64,000 nucleotides of DNA from assembly GCF_900188435.1 (NCBI RefSeq), contig NZ_FYFA01000002.1, forward strand, positions 806,001 through 870,000, read 5' to 3'. The notes beneath the pieces are model-generated. The model was not told where the DNA came from and searched no databases. It saw nothing but the letters and a program-made list of their open reading frames with translations. Origin of the DNA: Marinobacter sp. es.048 (GTDB lineage Bacteria > Pseudomonadota > Gammaproteobacteria > Pseudomonadales > Oleiphilaceae). Of this stretch, positions 37,318 to 46,501 are shown piece by piece (the first letter of the stretch is position 1; the number at the start of each line of letters is the position of its first letter). Position numbers and translations under genes: made by a program.

Positions 37318-39702
37318 TTATTTCGCAGCTCGGGCCTTGGCAAGCATCTGATCCGGCCGCAACAAGAACCGGGCCAGAGCGGGCAACAGCCAGATGGCCC
37401 CCACCATGTTCCAGAGGAACATGAAGAACAGCAGGAAGCCCATGTCGGCCTGGAACTTGATGGGCGAGAATATCCAGGTGACAACACCCAGGCCAAGGGT
37501 TACGCCGGTAAACATAACCGCCTTACCCGTCGAACGCAGGGTCTCATAATAAGCCTCCTGAAGCGTTTTGCCCTCAAGCAGGTATTTCTCCAGCTTGCTG
37601 TAGATATAAATGCCGTAGTCAACACCTATACCGACACCCAGGGCAATAACCGGCAGGGTCGCCACTTTGATACCAATGCCGGATACCGCCATGATCGCCT
37701 CACACAGGATTGAAGTCAGCCCCAGGGGGATCACGATACACAGCACGGCACGAATGGAGCGGAAAGTCGCGAAGCACAGCAAACTCACCACGCTGTAAAC
37801 GAGGATCAGCATCTTGTCCTTGGCGCCGGAGATAACCTCGTTGGTAGCGGCCTCAACACCGGCGTTACCGGCCGCCAGCAAGAACCTGTGCTCATCGGTG
37901 CTGTTGTTCTCGGCAAACTGTTCGACCCGCTCAACGACGGTTTGGAGGGTTTCTGCCTTGTGATCCTCAAGGAACACCAACACCGGCGTCAGGCTGCAAT
38001 CGGTATTGATCAACCCGGCAGGCGCCTCACGAATGGACGCATTGATGATGGTCTGGTTGCGGGAGATCTCATACCACTTCCAGTTGCCCTCGTTCAGCGC
38101 CTTGGTCACCATCTTGGAGACATCTGCAAGTGATACGGAAGACTGCACGCCCGGTGTGTTCTGAAGTTCCCATTGCAGAGTATCCATGGCCCGCAGCACA
38201 TTGTATTGCGTGCACTGCTCTTCCGGCGTTTTGACCATCACCACCAATACATCGGCACTGGTCGAGTAATTGTTGATGATGTAGGCGTTGTCCTTGTTAT
38301 AGCGGGAGTCTGCACGAAGCTCTGGCGCACCCTGATCTAGGTCGCCGATCTTGAGGTCCTGCTTGTAATAAAGACCAAGTCCGAGGCCAATTACAGCAAT
38401 CAACAACGAGATGGGCGCTACGCCTGGATGAGAGAAGTAGGACAAAAGACGCCATTTACGATCCTGTTTTTCGCCGTGATTCTGTACGTGACGGATACCG
38501 CCCTTGGAGATACCGACATAGGACATAATCAGTACATGCAACACCAGGTTGGTGAAGATCACGAACGCAACACCAATACCGGCGGCAACGGCCAGGTCCC
38601 GGATAACGTCGATCTCGATAAAGAACAGGGTCAGGAAACCAAAGGCGTCTGAAATCAGAGCCAGCATGCCCGGTATGTAAAGAGCACGGAAAGCCAGGCG
38701 CGCGGCAGTCACCGCATCAAAGCCCTTGGCAGCCTCGACGGCCATGGCATTGACAATCTGAACGCCGTGACTAATGCCGATCGCAAACACCAGGAAGGGC
38801 ACCAGCACAGAATACGGGTCCAGACCATAGCCCAGGAGCCGCAGAGTTCCCAGCTGCAGGAAAACCGCAATGATTGAGGTGAAGACGGGTACCAGAGTGC
38901 CGGCAATCGCCCGGGAGTACCAGAACAACAGCAGCGTGGTCAGCAGGATGGTGATCCCGGCAAACCAGGCGATAGAACCTATCCCCTCAATCAGGTCGCC
39001 GACCTTCTTGGCAAAACCCACAATATGAATCTGGATATCCGGATTCTGTTCTTCGTATTTGTCCCGAATCTTTTCTTCAAGCTGACGGGAAAATTCGCCG
39101 TAGTCCAGAGCCTCACCGGTTTCCGGATTCTTCTCGTACAGCGGCGCATAAACAATCGTTGATTGGAAGTTATCAGAGATCAGGCGCCCGACCTCGTTAG
39201 AACGAAGAACGTTCTGACGAAGCTGCTCAAGACTGTCCCGGGAGCCGTCATAGCCGTCCGGTATGACAGTGCCACCCTGGAAACCCTGTTCGGTAACCTC
39301 GACCCAGCGAACGTTCGACGTCCAGAGAGATTTGAGGCCGGAGCGATCCACGCCGTTGAGATAGAAGACCTCGTCGGTAATCTGCTTCAGGGTCTCCATG
39401 TACTCCTGGGTGAAAATATCGCCCTCTTTTGCTTCGACGGCGATACGAACAAAGTTACCCAGATTCTCCAGGTCATCCCGATGCTCGAGCATATTCACAA
39501 TGTAGGGATGCTCAAGCGGAATCATCCGCTCGAAACTGGCGTCAGGCTGAATCTTGATGGCGTTGTACCCGAGAAAAAGCGTCAACGCTGCAAAGACAAT
39601 AAGAATGATGGGCCGATTGTTGAAGATCAGCCTTTCGAGAAAGGGTTCGGCCTTGGGCGTGGTCAGGTAGTGCTCGCCCTTGTCATGCTTAGGGTTGGAC
39701 AT
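37318..39702 (-). CDS. RND-superfamily exporter (MMPL/SSD type)
   Basis: A 794-residue RND protein with twelve predicted membrane helices in two six-helix halves (about 245-410 and 630-780), each preceded by a large periplasmic loop. Conserved features include PFLVFAIGISHGVQIVNAM near 307-325 and VIALGVGIGVDYGIYIYSKL near 686-705, the paired sterol-sensing-like segments. It is shorter than AcrB-type pumps and has no membrane fusion protein nearby. This class moves hydrophobic molecules out of the inner membrane. Its partners here are a YCF48-like and a DUF1329 periplasmic protein, a combination seen repeatedly in Pseudomonas and Marinobacter. Cargo unknown. Confidence 0.85.
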   Translation of the reverse strand: MSNPKHDKGEHYLTTPKAEPFLERLIFNNRPIILIVFAALTLFLGYNAIKIQPDASFERMIPLEHPYIVNMLEHRDDLENLGNFVRIAVEAKEGDIFTQEYMETLKQITDEVFYLNGVDRSGLKSLWTSNVRWVEVTEQGFQGGTVIPDGYDGSRDSLEQLRQNVLRSNEVGRLISDNFQSTIVYAPLYEKNPETGEALDYGEFSRQLEEKIRDKYEEQNPDIQIHIVGFAKKVGDLIEGIGSIAWFAGITILLTTLLLFWYSRAIAGTLVPVFTSIIAVFLQLGTLRLLGYGLDPYSVLVPFLVFAIGISHGVQIVNAMAVEAAKGFDAVTAARLAFRALYIPGMLALISDAFGFLTLFFIEIDVIRDLAVAAGIGVAFVIFTNLVLHVLIMSYVGISKGGIRHVQNHGEKQDRKWRLLSYFSHPGVAPISLLIAVIGLGLGLYYKQDLKIGDLDQGAPELRADSRYNKDNAYIINNYSTSADVLVVMVKTPEEQCTQYNVLRAMDTLQWELQNTPGVQSSVSLADVSKMVTKALNEGNWKWYEISRNQTIINASIREAPAGLINTDCSLTPVLVFLEDHKAETLQTVVERVEQFAENNSTDEHRFLLAAGNAGVEAATNEVISGAKDKMLILVYSVVSLLCFATFRSIRAVLCIVIPLGLTSILCEAIMAVSGIGIKVATLPVIALGVGIGVDYGIYIYSKLEKYLLEGKTLQEAYYETLRSTGKAVMFTGVTLGLGVVTWIFSPIKFQADMGFLLFFMFLWNMVGAIWLLPALARFLLRPDQMLAKARAAK

Positions 39703-39748
39703 TCAAAAGCCCCTCTATTGTTCGTTCGGTTGTTGCCACATCAGGGCG

Positions 39749-40897
39749 TTATTGAAGGTTTCTGCCACGGGCGTCTGTAATTTTTGCGCCACCTTCGCCG
39801 ACAATCAGCAGGTCTGTGCCTGAAATAGGCACCGCACTCATGACACCTTCACGATCACTGCGGAAATACTCGCGGAAGGTTTCTGCGCCATTCGTGCTCA
39901 TCAGTACCGCACCACTATTTCCCACCAGGGTAATGCGCCCATCATCGGCAACGACGCCGTCGTTGAGTGTAGCCCCGGCCGAATTGGGAACCATCCGCCA
40001 ACTCTTGCCGAGGTCTGAAGAAAACAGCATATTGCCACGAAGGCCGAAGGCGAGAAGCTCGTTCACCTGGCCTGTACCGATAACACCGAACAGGGAGCCT
40101 TCATAAGGCGCTTCACGGCGCTCAAAGGTCTCACCACCGTCTACAGAGACATGTATCTGTCCGGCTTCACCAACGACAACCAGGGCTCCGCCCGTGATGC
40201 GGGTGATGCCGTTAAGGTGGAAGTTCTGCCGGTTGTCGATTCTTGGCGCCCAGTCTTTCCAGGTCTCACCGCCGTCCATGGTGCGCAGGAACATGCCGTA
40301 GGCGCCCACCACAAAACCGCGGTTCTCATTTTCAAACCAGACATCCAGTAGCGGGTTAACTGGACCGATGTCCATATCCGCCTGAATGTTCTCGAGGGCG
40401 AAGTAGAGGTCATCCAGCGCCCACTCGAGATCTTCTTTCTCTTCTTCGGGCGCTTCTTCGATGCGCTCCTCCATGGCGGAAATCTGCTCTTCCCGGCTCT
40501 CAATGGCCAGTTCCATGGCGCGGATACCGTCAATCTGAAGGCTCCAGGTGGCCCCGGCATCAGTCGTGTGCAGGACAACGCCGCTGTGGCCCACTGCCCA
40601 GCCATGGCTGTCGGAGCCGAAATCGATCCCTGTCAGGGTCACAGAAACAGGAACTTCACCCTGAACCCAGGTTTTCCCCTCATCGTCCGAATAGATGATA
40701 TGGCCGCGCTCTCCCACAGCCACAATACGATCCCCAACCCGGGTCGCATCGGTGAGAAGATTTTCCGGGGCCAGATCCGTCGGCCGGGCCGGGGTTTCGA
40801 TGATATCTGCAAGCGCAAACGCTGCAGGGGCAGACCAGACCATGGAAAGTCCAAGGCAGGCAGCGCCCAGAGTCTTGCACATCAACCTTTTAGCCAT
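39749..40897 (-). CDS. YCF48/BNR-repeat periplasmic protein
   Basis: A 382-residue secreted beta-propeller. Residues 1-29 are a signal peptide ending FALA. Repeats of the DDEGKTW, TDAGATW, MDGGETW, VDGGETF, SDLGKSW and TNGAETF type mark the blades. The fold is that of the HCF136/YCF48 photosystem II assembly factor, so automated tools may call it photosynthesis-related; no photosynthesis genes are here. An acidic helical stretch of about 45 residues (127-172) interrupts the second blade. It lies 46 bases before the RND gene and probably works with it in the periplasm. Confidence 0.85.
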   Translation of the reverse strand: MAKRLMCKTLGAACLGLSMVWSAPAAFALADIIETPARPTDLAPENLLTDATRVGDRIVAVGERGHIIYSDDEGKTWVQGEVPVSVTLTGIDFGSDSHGWAVGHSGVVLHTTDAGATWSLQIDGIRAMELAIESREEQISAMEERIEEAPEEEKEDLEWALDDLYFALENIQADMDIGPVNPLLDVWFENENRGFVVGAYGMFLRTMDGGETWKDWAPRIDNRQNFHLNGITRITGGALVVVGEAGQIHVSVDGGETFERREAPYEGSLFGVIGTGQVNELLAFGLRGNMLFSSDLGKSWRMVPNSAGATLNDGVVADDGRITLVGNSGAVLMSTNGAETFREYFRSDREGVMSAVPISGTDLLIVGEGGAKITDARGRNLQ

Positions 40898-40960
40898 TCA
40901 GATTGCCTATTATGTTGTATTGAACTGTGTCTCTGACCGGCAAAGCCGGGAATAACTGTG

Positions 40961-40994
40961 AACATACCGGCAACCTTACGATTGCCGGTATGTT
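40961..40994 (-). promoter_or_regulatory. Strong hairpin between DUF1329 and YCF48 genes
   Basis: Thirteen-base perfect arms AACATACCGGCAA/TTGCCGGTATGTT around an eight-base loop. There is no U-run on the minus strand, so it is more likely an mRNA-stabilising or processing stem than a terminator. Confidence 0.5.
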
Positions 40995-41044
40995 GGGTCG
41001 CCACTTCCTGTGGACGGGGGACGCATCCCTCGGCCAACAGCGCG

Positions 41045-42433
41045 TTAGCGAACACTCCTGCGGCGCAGGGAGGCCGGCGAGAAGTAGCGCTTGTTCGGGA
41101 CCTCGTCGGTGAACACGCGGGTATTTGGCTCTTCTGTGTCCAGACCGAGCACATGATAACGACGGGCCTGAAGGTCATGATAGACGTCAAGAACCGTCCA
41201 CACACCCGGAAGTTCATAATAATTTTTAGGCAGTCCCATCGTTACACGCCAGAGTTCGCCGCGACCATCGTATTGATCCAGCAGAACCGTGTTCCAGCTG
41301 TCCTCGTCAATGTAGAAGCGGCGCTTGCCATAAATATGGCGCTCACCGTCTTTCAGTGTGGCTTCAACCACGTGCACACGGTGAAGCTCCCAGCGGGTGA
41401 GGTCCGGGTTCAAGTGGGAGGTGCCCAGGATTTCCTCGTAAGGGAGGCCTTTTTCGCCAATACGGTAATTGTTGTAGGGGATGTAGATTTCCCGCTTGCC
41501 TTCATAGTTCCAGTTGTAGCGGTCCATGGCCCCGTTGAAGATGTCAGTATCATCGGCGGTACGCAGGTTGTCAGCCGCTGCGATCGGGGAATCGTAACCA
41601 AGGTTTGGTGCCCGGCGCACGCGGCGCTGGCCGGCGTTGTAGCCCCAACCGTTACGCGGATTGATGATCTGGTTCAGAGTTTCATGAATCAGAATGGCAC
41701 CGCCGGCAAGGCGGGGTGGCGATTGGGTAAACGACAGATAATAAAAAATTACGTTATCCAGGTCCTCTTCACCACCTTCCGGGTTGTAAAAGTTGAAGAA
41801 AACTTCCTGTTGGGAGGTAACCAGCGAATAGTCGCCACTGGTCTGGACCGCCACCTCACTGGATCGACGGGTAACAGAGATGCCGCGCCAGCGGGTCAGA
41901 TGGTTCCAGACCGCCTGCCAGGCTTTCTGCTCGTCATTACCGTGCAGAATCGGAAAAGGGTAGCCGCCGAAAGCACCGTCCAGACCTTCGCTCTGGCCAA
42001 CAATTTCTGCGCTTACCGCGTTCTCGCGGGTGTTCTCGGCCACCCATTGGGGAACGGCATGGGTACGGCGAGACTGGTAAACAGGAACCCGAAACGTTGT
42101 CGGATAGGTTTCCAGCATCGCCCTCACGCCATCGGCGAGGTACTCTTCGTACTGCTCCATGTTGGAGGGTGTGATGGTAAACAGGACTTCATCATCGGGG
42201 AACGGATTGATGTGGTGCTGCCCAGTACCCTCGTAACCGGGAGGTGGCTCTGTCAGGCCACCAGTCCACGCCGGGATGGTTCCGGCGCTGTTGCCGGCCC
42301 TGGGTGACCCAAAGGGTGTCAACTCCTGGCCCAGGCGGGCCGCTTCACTAGCGGAAACCGCCGCCCACGCAGGCGATGATGCCACGGAGAGAGCCATCAG
42401 GCCGCCGAGAATCGCATTTTTGTTATACATCAT
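41045..42433 (-). CDS. DUF1329 family periplasmic/outer-membrane-linked protein
   Basis: A 462-residue protein with a signal peptide (1-24, ending PAWA). The family shows SPRAGNSAGTIPAWTGGL near 43-60, an NPFPDDEVLFTIT segment, and a long beta-rich C-terminus with HRVHVVEATLKDGERHIYGKRRFYIDEDSW near 345-374. That last part resembles LolA/LolB-like lipid-carrying folds. The usual gene partner, a DUF1302 outer-membrane protein, is not present on either side. It heads the DUF1329-YCF48-RND unit. A role in shuttling hydrophobic cargo from the RND pump is inferred. Confidence 0.87.
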   Translation of the reverse strand: MMYNKNAILGGLMALSVASSPAWAAVSASEAARLGQELTPFGSPRAGNSAGTIPAWTGGLTEPPPGYEGTGQHHINPFPDDEVLFTITPSNMEQYEEYLADGVRAMLETYPTTFRVPVYQSRRTHAVPQWVAENTRENAVSAEIVGQSEGLDGAFGGYPFPILHGNDEQKAWQAVWNHLTRWRGISVTRRSSEVAVQTSGDYSLVTSQQEVFFNFYNPEGGEEDLDNVIFYYLSFTQSPPRLAGGAILIHETLNQIINPRNGWGYNAGQRRVRRAPNLGYDSPIAAADNLRTADDTDIFNGAMDRYNWNYEGKREIYIPYNNYRIGEKGLPYEEILGTSHLNPDLTRWELHRVHVVEATLKDGERHIYGKRRFYIDEDSWNTVLLDQYDGRGELWRVTMGLPKNYYELPGVWTVLDVYHDLQARRYHVLGLDTEEPNTRVFTDEVPNKRYFSPASLRRRSVR

Positions 42434-42456
42434 TGTGAAACCCTAAGTGCGTCTGG

Positions 42457-42478
42457 AAGCCTCTGCGGAGGCTTTTTT
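42457..42478 (+). terminator. Terminator-like hairpin facing the plus strand
   Basis: AAGCCTC/GAGGCTT arms around TGCG, followed by a six-T run on the plus strand. Every gene nearby is on the minus strand. It may block antisense transcription into pepN, or simply be a shared remnant. Confidence 0.45.
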
Positions 42479-42569
42479 ATTGTCGTCTGATGGAATTACA
42501 GACCTTATTCCAGACTACCCGACCCCAGACTAAAGTCTATCGACCGAAAGTGCGATTTTGTAGCCGGCT

Positions 42570-45212
42570 TCAATCGGCAAGGCTTTTGTGCACTACCTCA
42601 TAGACATCCCGTGACAATCCGGACTTGTCGCGAATACGCTCCAGGGCCGTTTTCATCAGGCCACTGTAAGCCGGCGCAAACTTTCTCCATCGGGTCAGCG
42701 GCGTCACCAGACGCGCGGCGATCTGCGGGTTGCTGTCGTCCAGGCGACAGACCTGATCTGCCAGGAATTCATAACCCGAACCATCCGGTTTGTGGAACGC
42801 CGCCAGGTTCTGGCCTGCGAATGCGCCCACCACAGAACGAATCTTGTTGGGGTTTTTCCAATCGAACGCCGGATGCTCCAGAAGATTATGGATGTCCTCC
42901 AGCTGCCCGGCCTGGTCACTGGCCGCCTGCACGGAGAACCACTGCTCAATAACCTGTGGGTCGTCCTGGAACCGATGGTAGAAGTCATCCAGTGCCCGCT
43001 GGCGATCAGCCTCAAAACCTGAATTGACCAGAGCCCGCAAGGCTCCCATCCGATCGGTCATATTGTCAGCAGCGTTCAACTGGCTGACTGCCAGGCCCCG
43101 GCCTTCCTCATCATTGATCATCAGCAACCAGGCCAGAGCGGTATTGCGGAGGCTACGACGGGCAATGGCCTCCGGCGTCACCTCATAGGGACCACTGCCC
43201 TGTTGGTGCTGGTAGCAGGCAATCAGCTCAGGTTTCAGGGCGCCGGCCAGATGCCGGAGTACCGCGTCACGAGCCCGATGGATGGCCGGCACATCGGCGT
43301 TATCCGATAGTTCAATCAGGTACGCCTCGGAGGGCAGCTGCAGCATTTTTGCCACCAGGGCCTGATCCAGCTCGGTGTCGGAAATCAGCTTGCGATAGGC
43401 CTCAACCAGTCTCGGTTCGATTTCCGCATCGTCCGGCGCCCCAACCAGCGACTGGATAACATCCACCGTCAATCTCTGGCCCGCATCCCAGCGATTGAAT
43501 CCGTCCGGATCGTGGCTCATAAGGAAAAGCAGCTGTTCGCGGGTCCATGGGTAGCGTATCCGAACCGGTGCAGAAAAGTGCCGCAACAGCGACGGGACCG
43601 GCCTGGACTCGATCTCATGAAATTCAAACGTATGGACCGCTTCGGTATGTTCAAGCACCCGCTCCGTCGGCGCACTCACCTGGCCCGGCTCAAGCTGAAG
43701 CGGCAGGGACTGCCCATCCTGTCCAAGCAGGCCAAGCGCAAACGGAATGTGCTGCGGCTTCTTGTTGGTCTGCCCCGGGGTATCCGGAATGCTCTGCTCT
43801 ACGGTAAGGCGATACACACCTTTTCCGGCGTCAAATTCATCCGACACGTTGAGTACCGGCGTTCCGGCCTGCTCGTACCATAGGCGGAACTGTCCCAGAT
43901 CTCGACCGGAAGCATCCTCCATGGCTTTGACAAAATCATCGGTCGTTACCGCCTGGCCATCATGACGCTCAAAATACAGATCGCTGCCCTTACGGAACAT
44001 GTCCGGCCCCAGCAAGGCGTGGATCATCCGCACAACCTCTGCACCTTTTTCGTAAATGGTCAGGGTATAGAAGTTGGAAATTTCCATGTAGGAAGCTGGC
44101 CGAACCGGATGGGCCATCGGGCCACCGTCTTCGGCAAACTGGGCGGTACGCAGCAGCGTCACATCCTCAATCCGCTTCACCGTCGGAGAACCCATATCCG
44201 CCGAGAACTGGGAATCCCGGAATACGGTGAAGCCTTCTTTCAGGCTGAGCTGAAACCAGTCCCGGCAGGTAACCCGGTTACCGGACCAGTTGTGAAAATA
44301 CTCGTGGGCGACGATGGCTTCGATGCGCTGGAACGCCATGTCCGTGGCGGTTTCCTGGCTGGCCAGCACGCAGGAGGAGTTGAAGATATTGAGTCCCTTG
44401 TTCTCCATGGCGCCCATGTTGAAATCATCCACCGCCACAATCATGAAGATATCGAGATCGTACTCACGACCATAGACGTCCTCATCCCAGCGCATGGACC
44501 GTTTCAGGGAATCCATCGCGTGGTCGCACTTCTCGGCATTGCGGGGCTCCACGTACATGCGCAGATCGATGTCGCGCCCCGAACACGTTGAGAACGTATC
44601 CCGCTTTTCCACCAGGTCTCCGGCCACCAGGGCGAAGAGGTAGCAGGGCTTGGGGAATGGGTCTTCCCAGGTGACAAAATGCCGGCCGTTTTCCAGCTCG
44701 CCTTTTTCCACATCATTACCGTTCGAGAGAAGCACCGGATAGGCGTTCTTGTTGGCTTCGATGCGGGTACGGAAGCGTGCCATCACGTCCGGACGATCCG
44801 GGAAGAAAGTAATGCACCGGAAGCCTTCCGCCTCGCACTGGGTGCAGAACATGCCGGAGGATTTATACAGACCTTCCAGACGGGTATTGTTCTGGGGCTC
44901 TATCCAGGTCACTACCGTCAAGGTGAACTGCTTTGGTACAGAGCGGACCACTAGTTGATCGCCCCGGTCCTCAAAATCACCCGCAGACAGCTCCTCGCCG
45001 TCCAGGACAACGGATTCCAGCGTCAGACTGTCGCCGTCAAGCTCCAGGGGTGCAGATACGTCGTCAGATTCCGGGTTCCGGCGAAGCTGCAGCGTGCTGT
45101 GCACCCGCGCCCCATCTTCAAAAAGCTCGAACCTGAGGTCTACAGTGTCGACCAGATACGCGGGTACCTTGTAATCGCTCAGATAAATGGTCTGTGGCTG
45201 GCTGGTACGCAT
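42570..45212 (-). CDS. pepN: Aminopeptidase N (M1 zinc metallopeptidase)
   Basis: An 880-residue M1 peptidase. The substrate-anchoring GAMEN motif (in MGAMENKGLNIF) is near residue 265. The zinc motif HEYFHNWSGN is near 300, with the third ligand Glu in SLKEGFTVFRD near 322. The DUF3458-type Ig and helical C-terminal domains follow. It removes N-terminal residues from peptides in the cytosol; no signal peptide. The E. coli enzyme has 870 residues. It lies 82 bases after the DUF2797 gene on the same strand, possibly in one unit. Confidence 0.97.
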   Translation of the reverse strand: MRTSQPQTIYLSDYKVPAYLVDTVDLRFELFEDGARVHSTLQLRRNPESDDVSAPLELDGDSLTLESVVLDGEELSAGDFEDRGDQLVVRSVPKQFTLTVVTWIEPQNNTRLEGLYKSSGMFCTQCEAEGFRCITFFPDRPDVMARFRTRIEANKNAYPVLLSNGNDVEKGELENGRHFVTWEDPFPKPCYLFALVAGDLVEKRDTFSTCSGRDIDLRMYVEPRNAEKCDHAMDSLKRSMRWDEDVYGREYDLDIFMIVAVDDFNMGAMENKGLNIFNSSCVLASQETATDMAFQRIEAIVAHEYFHNWSGNRVTCRDWFQLSLKEGFTVFRDSQFSADMGSPTVKRIEDVTLLRTAQFAEDGGPMAHPVRPASYMEISNFYTLTIYEKGAEVVRMIHALLGPDMFRKGSDLYFERHDGQAVTTDDFVKAMEDASGRDLGQFRLWYEQAGTPVLNVSDEFDAGKGVYRLTVEQSIPDTPGQTNKKPQHIPFALGLLGQDGQSLPLQLEPGQVSAPTERVLEHTEAVHTFEFHEIESRPVPSLLRHFSAPVRIRYPWTREQLLFLMSHDPDGFNRWDAGQRLTVDVIQSLVGAPDDAEIEPRLVEAYRKLISDTELDQALVAKMLQLPSEAYLIELSDNADVPAIHRARDAVLRHLAGALKPELIACYQHQQGSGPYEVTPEAIARRSLRNTALAWLLMINDEEGRGLAVSQLNAADNMTDRMGALRALVNSGFEADRQRALDDFYHRFQDDPQVIEQWFSVQAASDQAGQLEDIHNLLEHPAFDWKNPNKIRSVVGAFAGQNLAAFHKPDGSGYEFLADQVCRLDDSNPQIAARLVTPLTRWRKFAPAYSGLMKTALERIRDKSGLSRDVYEVVHKSLAD

Positions 45213-45294
45213 TGGTTTTCTCCAGAATTCGCGGCCTGCGGGCGCAGATATTCAGCACCCGCAGACATGAAAAGATTGACCGGGCAAGGCGCTG

Positions 45295-46134
45295 TCAGCC
45301 CTCCATGACCCGGAAACGGACTTCATAACCGGTGAATTTCCGAATGTTGATCACACCGGTATCCAGGATCAGGTACTGTCCCTTGATACCTTCAAGGACA
45401 CCTTCCACTTCCGGCGTTTTGTCGAGATTATGGGTTTTGATTTTTTCTGGCCAGGCCTGGACCGGATAGCTCAGGCCAAGGCCCTGTTCGTCAACTTCAC
45501 GGATTGAATCCTGACCGTGGGTCTGCCTGAGTGCTTCAAGATCGTTGGCGATCAGCCCGAGAATACGCTGCCGCTCTTCCAACAGGTCCAGCTCGGGAAC
45601 GTCACCCTTTAACATTGCACGCCAGTTGGTCCGGTCGGCAACGTGTGTTTTACAGGCAACTTCTACCAGCCCGGCAATATACCGCGTTGCAACACGCACC
45701 ATCGGAATAGCGTCTACCGCCCCCTGATCGATCCAGCGTGTCGGCACCTGGGACCCCCGGGTAATACCCACTTTCAGACCGGAAGAGTTGGCCAGATAAA
45801 CCACGTGTTCCACCATGCAATGTGTTTCACCCCACTCCGGCTCGCGGCAGGTGCCAAGGTGATAGTGGCACTTTTCCGGACTCATGATGCAACTGTCACA
45901 AGCCGCCAGCTTGCGGAAGCAGGGATAACAGAAGCCCTGATTGAAACTCTTTTTAGTCTTCCGATCGCAGTGGATGCAACGGATTACGCCGTCGAAATCC
46001 AGACGCACCGGTCGGCCAATCAGATCGTTCAGGGGGATGCGGGTATCGCCCACAGCAATGGAGTAAGCCACCGGGTCGCCCGCCTCCGCCGGCATTTTGC
46101 GAAGCCGGCCGGTGACATCAATCAGCTCGCTCAA
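45295..46134 (-). CDS. DUF2797 protein with zinc-binding cysteines and GIY-YIG-like region
   Basis: A 279-residue cytosolic protein. Residues 53-96 hold eight cysteines in CxxC-type spacings (C53, C56, C69, C72, C79, C82, C89, C96), enough for two zinc sites. Immediately after, residues 111-139 read VVYLA, KVGIT and TRWIDQGA, a pattern like the GIY-YIG/T5orf172 nuclease fold (GIY, YIG and Arg positions). The C-terminal half is less distinctive. I recognise the family only as DUF2797; no function is established to my knowledge. Its ATG overlaps the DUF1315 stop by four bases, so the two are coupled, with pepN next. Confidence 0.8.
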   Translation of the reverse strand: MSELIDVTGRLRKMPAEAGDPVAYSIAVGDTRIPLNDLIGRPVRLDFDGVIRCIHCDRKTKKSFNQGFCYPCFRKLAACDSCIMSPEKCHYHLGTCREPEWGETHCMVEHVVYLANSSGLKVGITRGSQVPTRWIDQGAVDAIPMVRVATRYIAGLVEVACKTHVADRTNWRAMLKGDVPELDLLEERQRILGLIANDLEALRQTHGQDSIREVDEQGLGLSYPVQAWPEKIKTHNLDKTPEVEGVLEGIKGQYLILDTGVINIRKFTGYEVRFRVMEG

Positions 46135-46421
46135 GACTTGACCTCAACAAACTGGTCCGGATCCACGTCGCCGTTACCCTGCTTGCGCTGAACCGAAGGA
46201 TCGCAAGCGGTGCCGGCCTTGCTGCCCCTGTCGAGGTAGCCGGTACGCTCCTCTTCAGGAATGTTGTGCAGATTCTCATAGTAAATCACCGCTTCCAGGC
46301 TGATTTCACGCTGTTCGGGCGTCAGCTTGCGGCCGTCAGGCCATTTCCCGAGCTCAATCGACTGCCGGAGACTCCGGTAAACATTGGGGTCCAGGCGCTC
46401 GATCAGTTCTTCGTAGGTCAT
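46131..46421 (-). CDS. YeaC-like DUF1315 protein
   Basis: A 96-residue cytosolic protein with the DUF1315 core YRSLRQSIELGKWPDGRKLTPEQREISLEAVIYYE near 15-49. The family is small, conserved in gammaproteobacteria and has no assigned function. AGGAGA lies five bases before the ATG at 46421. It overlaps DUF2797 by four bases. Its start is 60 bases from the Fur box at 46481, so iron control of this unit is possible as well as of the small RNA on the other strand. Confidence 0.85.
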   Translation of the reverse strand: MTYEELIERLDPNVYRSLRQSIELGKWPDGRKLTPEQREISLEAVIYYENLHNIPEEERTGYLDRGSKAGTACDPSVQRKQGNGDVDPDQFVEVKS

Positions 46422-46463
46422 CCCGCTCTCCTGAAAAAACGTTCATAAAAATGTGGCAGAACC

Positions 46464-46499
46464 GTTTGACAGCATCAAACGATAATGATTATCATTACT
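46464..46499 (+). promoter_or_regulatory. Fur-box-overlapped sigma-70 promoter
   Basis: TTGACA (46466-46471) is a perfect -35. TATCAT (46490-46495), 18 bases later, matches the -10 at five of six positions. GATAATGATTATCATTACT (46481-46499) matches the 19-base Fur consensus at 16 positions and covers the -10, the classic layout for iron repression. A second inverted repeat, GTTTGA-CAGCA-TCAAAC (46464-46480), overlaps the -35 and could bind another regulator. Downstream lies the sRNA candidate; upstream on the minus strand is the DUF1315 gene. Confidence 0.75.
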
Positions 46500-46501
46500 T
46501 C

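Noticed and set aside
39749..40897. Photosystem II assembly factor
   Set aside because: Only the YCF48 propeller fold is shared; no photosynthetic genes and the wrong bacterial group.
40958..42307. Plus-strand frame of 449 codons
   Set aside because: Antisense to DUF1329, which has a signal peptide and conserved family segments.
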